DNA from: Siphonodentalium dalli | Lineage: Eukaryota; Mollusca; Scaphopoda; Gadilida; Siphonodentaliidae | Reading direction: 5' to 3' | Length of the DNA: 64,000 nucleotides | NCBI GenBank assembly: GCA_032622095.1 | Contig: CP136066.1 | Location: 149,449,559-149,513,558, forward strand | Shown here: positions 57,440 through 64,000 of the stretch, piece by piece | Layout: every line of letters begins with the position of its first letter | Position numbering within the stretch: the first letter of the stretch is position 1 | The notes under the pieces: model-generated | What the model saw: only the letters and a program-made list of their open reading frames with translations | Databases searched by the model: none | Told to the model about the DNA's origin: nothing | Made by a program: the position numbers and the translations under genes

Positions 57440-58170
57440 AACGCGTATAAACCACTATACAAGAAAACCATAGTCAGAAATGGTAACGTCACCAAGATCA
57501 TATTATTAGCCATAAATATAAATTATAATATAAAATATATTGGTTACATGAATGCACCGACTCAGAATTCCGTTCAAACAACTAATCCTTCAAATTATTA
57601 TAAAAAAACTACGGCTTATTACTGCAGGTTTCTCATTCACCACACCAGAAAGCTTCTAAATGCGGATCAAAAATTGGAGGTATTGTGTTCCCGCCAAGAG
57701 TGCATGGCCCAGCCATTGATCATACCTGAACGTCGAAAGCAATTAACGCGGTCAGAATGGTTACATACTGCAACTATAGGACATCCAGCGAACACATACC
57801 CCCACGAAAAACGGAAACGTGTTGTCTTATGAGATATCCCATTGCTATAGCTCAATTTGACACGGCCAGATTAGCCTTTCCACAATATCCTAAAACAATA
57901 AAGCTTCTCAAATCATCGGCACAGTCAATAGAACTTTCACGAACTTGGACATTCCAACCACAGCTTTTACCGGGCTCGGGGTCGCAGTGCAACTTTAACG
58001 CGTCACAAAATAACCGCATTCGGGGTAGCACTACAGCTTTTAAAGCTACCCAATCTATTTATAAAACCTACATCGGCCCACGTCTTTCTAATATTTGGCC
58101 AACAGTATACACAGGTGGCGTTAATGAGCATTCTGAAAAACACAATCGAGGAGTTACGGATTCTGACTTT
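57440..58170. repeat. Dispersed repeat copy 2 (uninterrupted)
   Basis: The counterpart of 39,360-39,874 plus 40,680-40,790, without the LINE insertion. Overlapping plus-strand frames at 57,410-57,832 and 57,757-58,173 run through it but have no recognisable motifs; they may descend from a retroelement reading frame. Confidence 0.55.
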
Positions 58171-58519
58171 TAATTGGATTTCCATATACATTCACTATTT
58201 GTTTGTATTGTTCGTCGAAAATAAATATATAGCTTTTCCCCCAGAATGACTCCACATTCTTACAGTGCCAAAGACAGCTCTAGCAAAATAACATGACCCT
58301 GAGTTTCAGGGTTCTCTACAATTTTATTCATTAATCTTTTTTATTTTTGAACGGGTTAAAACTGCTCTAACGGCAGACTTCGTGATCATCATTAGCGGAA
58401 TTTAAGCTTCCGGTTGGCAAAGTAGGGTACCATTTTTGCTATCCCAGGACACAGTGGAAATCCCCATTGCTCATTCTAAGTTCCGAAGAAATATTGGAAC
58501 TAAAGTAGTTACCTTATGG
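58171..58519. repeat. Segment duplicated at 59,640-59,800
   Basis: 58,290-58,420 shares GGGTTCTCTACAAT, TTTTGAACGGGTTAAAACTG, CTCT and GCGGAATTTAAGCTTCCGGT with the later copy. Non-coding. Confidence 0.5.
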
Positions 58520-58651
58520 TCCAATATCAGATATGACTGGGCCCCAATGACAATTCCACTGAGGACCCATACCTGATATGATCATAATAACATGGAATAT
58601 AGTGTGTTTTTGCAGTTAAAGGTGGGTTATCTCTTTGTAAACATTTGAATC

Positions 58652-58905
58652 GAAGACCCCTGTCCGGAAATGCTTCTATCGATTAATATTAATTTTATTT
58701 CGAAACATTTCTGCTCTAAAAAGGTGTGTTTGTTCAGCTAACGAACAATAGTGGTTACTGTTAGCAGAGACCAGAAATTTTATTGTACAATTTTGTCACA
58801 AATAAACGTTAATTATACTCATTATCGCTTAATAAACGGTCCCGATTTAATATTCGAAATAAAATCAATATTAATTGATAGAAGCTTTTCCGGACAGGGG
58901 TCTTC
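58652..58905. mobile_element. 254-bp MITE with 51-bp TIRs
   Basis: The ends GAAGACCCCTGTCCGGAAAT and CCGGACAGGGGTCTTC are inverted and the pairing continues through CTTCTATC.ATTAATATT to ATTTTATTTCG with very few mismatches. It lies inside the second copy of the local duplication and is absent from copy 1 near 55,830. The target duplication is not clear. The 69-codon frame spanning it is not called. Confidence 0.8.
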
Positions 58906-59340
58906 AGTTCATATCTATTATTTTATACCCACGCAACTATTTAAAATTTGTTATTTATAGAGATAATCCATCTTTAATACATTTTTAAATGTTATCGCTC
59001 ATATACATACTACAATTATGAGCTTTTATAGTATTTAACAAATGTACACGAGTGTGCAAACAACTTGTTTTGCCCACTTCGAGTGCCACACCTTACTGAA
59101 ATTGTTTTACTACCCCACCCCACTTATTTATACAGATTATTTATCGGACATAAGAGGGGTATCACAGCAGTTTTAATCTCATGCCCGATATAAAACTTGA
59201 TCATTTCTGACCAAATGCAGATTTACATTCAACCTCTATTTAGTGTTACATGTGTTGTTTTAGGTAGAATATTTTGGACTGAAATGAATTGGAAATTTCC
59301 AACAATAGGAGATATTACGTTTGAAATTTCCAACTGTTGA
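58906..59340. repeat. Local direct duplication, copy 2 continued
   Basis: It aligns with 55,830-56,200 after the MITE (CCACCCCAC.TATTTATA, TTTAGTGTTACATGTGTTGT, TATTTTGGACTGAAA). Confidence 0.6.
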
Positions 59341-60949
59341 AACGTTTGCGGGACCATTAGGAATTTTAGAATCCAAGGGTGCGAATATAATTCATTACAA
59401 TTGAACGTTTGGTGCTTCATGTGGGTGTAATTGGAAATTCCAAAGTGGACGCCTCAACCCAACGAGACCATATAGTCTCGTCCCTTGTGGCAGCCGCACG
59501 ATTATCGTGTATGGAGATCAACAAACCTTATCACAATAATTATATTAACTAAACTTATTTAAAGTGACACATGCAAATCGCTCCGTATAATTACTGAAAT
59601 GTTGGCATACTTAAGATTATAACTTACTTTTTTATATTTATAAAGATTATAATATAATAATTGACCATGAGATTCGGGGTTCTCTACAATGTTATTTATT
59701 AATCTTTCTCATTTTTGAACGGGTTAAAACTGCTCTGACTTGTTATCATTAGCGGAATTTAAGCTTCCGGTGGGCAATTGGCTTATGCAATCTTAAAGAC
59801 AAGATTCTGAGCTTTATTCTCGTGTAAATGTATATAGCGTGTACCTTTGCGCAAAAAAGTTATGAATTAATGAACTCAGAAGTTTGCATATTTTTGAACA
59901 AAACTCGTATGACATGCGTCACTAAAGTTTCTACCTATAAATATATATTTTAGATCTCTTATGGGCCATATAAGGCGATATGACCTAACACAAAATGAGA
60001 GGTCGCGAGAAGCAATATGGCGGCGCCCTAATTGCAGAAATGTGATAAAATGGAGGCTATATCCAGTTTTTAATCGGCTTGTCAAACACAACTTCGATAT
60101 TTTTTGGACAGCTAAAACAATTATAATATGAATTTTATGAAATAATATTTTATTTTGTTTAACATTGAGTATTTATCGAAATATAAAAAATAAAGTGCAT
60201 CAATGCGACGCCGACGGTAGAACGAGATTACGTCATGGCCGGAAAACCGACCAGTCGCGTATATATGCAATTACGTTCTGGTCGGAATACCGGCCAGCCG
60301 GGTTCAAATGGTTAAAGAACAGAATTAATTCCGATATAACAATAGAAATCCGGATGCCCCCCCCCCCCCTGCTATAGAGTATTCCGGATGCCATGACCAA
60401 ATTTAGACTGGGTGCCGGATGCCAGTGGGGGGGAAAGGTGGCCTCCTATTTCACCCATTGTTCCAACTCTGTAAAATATAACCCGGGACCAAACAGAAAT
60501 ATCGACTATATATGCAAGGCGACTTACCGTATGATCCCATCGCCATTCTAATAAACTTTGTTAGTGCATGGTGGCCATGTTAAACAATTGAGTCCCAGCG
60601 CGTCACAGGAAATCATGGGTGCACCATCAATGGCACAAACTGGGCCATTCGGTTTCTGCAAACGTATTCTACCGTCATCGCACATCGATCGTTTTACATT
60701 GTTTTGCAGTAGATACGACCTCGTGTATAGGGCTGCAAAATCATCCCTAAACAATGTACATTATTAGTATAATCATGACTAGAATGGTTAATCGGCGTTT
60801 CCCAGATCAAAAAGTAACCACAACTTTGATATGTTCCTATCGGCTATAGCAACTATGCGCATACGAATTGGCTCTATAGTTCTGTTATCTTTATCGATTC
60901 AAAATAATAATCCGAATACGTTCTGACTCAGGTGCCGCGAATTCAAAAA
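59341..60949. other. AT-rich DNA, duplicated modules and an uncertain exon candidate
   Basis: 59,520-59,800 holds second copies of the modules described at 57,180 and 58,290. A C homopolymer lies at 60,357-60,369. A Cys-rich minus frame near 60,548-60,754 ends just before a good donor-like sequence (GTAAGT at 60,527) but in an incompatible frame, so it is listed only as a finding. Confidence 0.35.
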
Positions 60950-62200
60950 ATTAAACAATAATTCGTCGCATCATGGAGATAACTATATTGGTGCAGTCAG
61001 TGACATATTTTATAGTTTGGTCCCCTTCACATGTCTTCATGCCTTACTCGGACAGCTACACTCTGTATTGGCAGTTATAAACTACACCGTTAGATGAAAC
61101 ATAATGCATATTGCATACTTCGATATCTCGGTAGCTTTTTGCTGCAGCTCACAAAGTATAATTCCTGACTCCAAATGATGTCCATTTGAACAATACACAT
61201 GGGTGAAAACTTAACACAAGACCTTGTTGTTTTATCCTCTTTCTAATCATTTCATTTGTGTATATTATTATGTTGTTTTTGTTTGAGTGTATGTAATATG
61301 TTGATGTTAATTTTGGATTGGAAATAAATATGTTTGCACCGGCCACACCAATGAATTTTTCTTATAACAGAAAACCGAAATATACGTTTAGTCAGAAATT
61401 GTGGTACCCTCGACCCCAACCCATTCCTGACACGGACGATCATTTGTGATATTCTGACAACTACACTTTGGCGATGGAAATCAGCGATAACACGATTATG
61501 TTCCCATATTCATTGACTCACCTTTGGACTGTTTAAACCGCACCATTGCCTTCCTTGTAACTTTACCCTAGTAAAACCAGTTATGTAGTTCCATAGATGG
61601 TCCCACATAAACGGCTATATCGGAGAGGCAGACAAACAATAGCAAATATACATGTACATGTTTAACTCAGAATGAGTGCATGGATGAAGTGGCTCAATAT
61701 GTGTTCATTACTTGCTTCATATGTGTAGTCTGTCACTTTGACAAAAATAAATCACATCATTAGATTCTCTATGTAATGGAGATGACAATATAGTGTAGGA
61801 AATCAGCGAAAGAAAAGTTTTTATCAATGGGATGTACCTCACCAAATCCCATCCCTGACCCGGAGGGTTCCAGTTAGGACCAAAATTTAAACTACACCAG
61901 TAGACTCGTCCTATATCACGAAAATGTGTATACAGACGTTTGCTGGAAAACGGCGTTAAATTTTGTTTTATACATTTCTGTCCGTACCAAAGTTCCATCC
62001 CTGACCAGATGCACCACTTTGAACTACATCATTAAACTTATCGTATATCAGATATACCTCTATGTTTGGTGGAAATCGGTAAAAACTTTCGTTAATTTTG
62101 GAACCCCTCCCCAACCCCTGACCTGGCTGACATCACTTTTTTTTAACTTTATACCACACAATTAGATTCCAAGTACTTACAATACAAATTTCATCGTATT
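60950..62200. repeat. Dispersed satellite array, about 130-200 bp units
   Basis: Units repeat the order CTGACC.GG, then TTAAACTACACCATTAGA-type word, then TATATCACGGAGATGAC-type word, then TTTGGTGGAAATCGG-type word. Units are visible near 60,960, 61,370, 61,750, 61,870, 61,990 and 62,110. Related single units occur at 6,955-7,100, 8,940-9,300, 22,925-23,220 and 54,395-54,650. Confidence 0.6.
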
Positions 62201-64000
62201 CAGTGCACTTCCCTTTCACCATTCCTGGCGCCATCAGCAGCTGCTGGCGTCACTTTAGAAAACCTGCATGTACATGTACCATTATCTTCCTCTTAAAGTT
62301 ACCGCAGTTGGACCTATTTGGAACCCTATTAAATGTTATTTTTATAACAGACAGACATTCGCAGATATGGATATAGATTAAACCAAACAAAAGCGAATGA
62401 GCTACGTTTCAAGTTTGCTAGCTCGCTATGAATCACTATTAGTGTGGTCGTGGGAGAATTGAACCCGGAACAAATTGGATACAAGCTGATTGTGTGTGAT
62501 TCTACAAAATTCCCAATTCAACATGGCGTTTAGAATGGCTGTTGGCATCGGACAATGCTGAATTTCTGCGGTAGGTACACCAATTAATGCCCAATTCGTA
62601 TTAAAATGAAATATATCGTAACAAAGCTTTGTCGTAAACCAAATACGTAGAATGTATGTCCCATAATGGCCTCCATAATGGAGAAAATCGAATGAAGTTT
62701 ACATTTTGTGCAATATTGAATACATACATGTACTTATAGTGACGAAACGCTCCATTTATGCTAGGAAGAATGATTATATAGTATAAGAGAAAATTTGGTC
62801 AGAGATGTACGAATTCTCTCTAATGTATCTCACGAGAGAGCAAGCAAAAGCAAGGTATCATACAACGGTTAAATCTGGACTCAGAAACGGAAAAATAACG
62901 CAGTTTTATCTGTGTTATATATGTGTAATTAAACAGGAACATGACATTTCAAGGGATGCATTGATTATGTGACCTCTTCTAGAATCAGAAATATAGGTAC
63001 TCATATCAGTCTCACGAATGTTACCGATCAGCATTTATTTTGATATCTACAACATCAGACATTTCAGAATGCACTGCTATAGAACAGTATGATAGCTGTT
63101 CATACGCTACTGGGTAAACTGTGTAGAACCTATTGTCCGTGTCTCAAAGTAGTACTCATACTTGCCTCCGATCAAGTGATGAAACATGAATATTTCGCTT
63201 TTATCACAAGATTGCATGGTGTTATACTATGAACGCAACTTATCAAAACAAAAAGGAGTACCATAGACTATCCTCAATATATTCCAAACTTGACCAAACT
63301 TGCCTACATACTATGTTTCAGACTGTGTTTATTCCTTGAAACTATATTTGGTTATATTCACCAAGGCCACATATATGCGAAACGTACTACGTTTTCTGCA
63401 ACCGCATCACCGCGTTTACCCTTTCTCCCTAATGTTACACAAAGTTGATTCACACAAAACCAGAATACGAACATTGCTTTAGTGTTCAACGCGGAAATAA
63501 TAGCCTTAAATGATTATCGCTATATATTTAGTAGGAGGTGGTATTGGTAAGATAACTTCAAGCAGTGCATTCCGCGGAAGCATATTCGTGTTGTAAAGTG
63601 GCGCCTGAAGTAAATTGACAATTGTCTACTAAGAATGGGTGTTTATTTACAGTATAATACGCCTTGGGATATATGTGTAATATACCGTATAATTACTTAT
63701 TTCGAGAACTGATGTAATATAGACAACCATGTTGGACCCGGAATTTTCCCATGAGCAGATTTATATGGAAAAGGTATATATAAGTGTCCAGTGACTTCGA
63801 TCATCATTTTATGAGGTCGAGAAATTTGAACGCTAAAATATCCTTAAATCGAATATTTTTATTTCCGGTACTGAAGTATACGGGATGAGTTATTGGGATA
63901 GCATACCTCATTATTCTAATAGCTCATTGATATCTATGGAAAATTAAACAACATTAGACTCGTGGGATGCCCATGTTATTTTGTTAAAAATTTGCGGTAA
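62201..64000. other. AT-rich DNA, nothing recognised
   Basis: No repeat match, splice-supported exon or domain-bearing frame was found to the end of the window. Confidence 0.3.

Overview
The window is eukaryotic, AT-rich and gene-poor, and most of it is transposon-derived. No prokaryotic gene, operon, rRNA or intact tRNA is visible. Coding exons are short, flanked by GT/AG splice sites in phase 1, and encode PAN/apple and C-type lectin (CTLD) domains. Together with the abundant TACATGTA-type words and the mix of MITEs, foldback repeats and non-LTR remnants, this suggests an invertebrate, most likely a lophotrochozoan such as a mollusc. That taxonomic call is inference only.

Host genes, all on the minus strand. 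One gene can be assembled from a first exon at 21,461-21,728 (signal peptide plus PAN domain), a CTLD amino-half exon at 6,352-6,516 and a CTLD carboxy-half exon at 2,020-2,258. The three pieces sum to 672 nt (223 codons plus stop) with compatible phases. A paralogue has the same two CTLD exons at 51,259-51,423 and 45,491-45,723, and its first exon is not visible. The flanking DNA is also duplicated (about 1-7,140 against 43,140-54,680), so this is an old segmental duplication. Later insertions can be read against empty sites in the other copy.

The most striking object is at 23,486-32,737. It is a 9,252-bp, almost perfect palindrome with AG/CT termini, bounded on both sides by the direct repeat TATAAT. 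A 6-bp target duplication and 5'-AG ends are the hallmarks of Polinton/Maverick elements. Each arm of about 4.6 kb carries the same two outward-facing genes: a 107-codon basic protein and a 189-codon acidic protein with one C2H2 finger. Both genes have a TATAAGAG promoter-like motif. DNA polymerase B, integrase, ATPase, protease and capsid genes are all absent. The centre is a GC-rich CCG/CAA-type triplet hairpin flanked by a second, inward-facing copy of the subterminal sequence. I read it as a snap-back, non-autonomous Polinton mini-genome that inserted as a palindrome using proteins supplied in trans.

Other mobile DNA: three copies (7,142-8,899; 17,297-19,065; 49,370-51,045) of a 1.7-kb TIR transposon with 3-bp target duplications; MITEs at 275-1,103, 1,198-1,516 (and 43,710-44,190), 13,683-14,195, 44,212-44,645 and 58,652-58,905; a foldback element at 11,655-13,642; LINE reverse-transcriptase remnants at 34,980-35,690 and 39,905-40,350; RTE-like 3' tails at 52,922-53,725; and degenerate tandem arrays at 3,332-4,620, 38,020-39,240 and 60,950-62,200. 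The rest is AT-rich sequence in which I see no supported gene.
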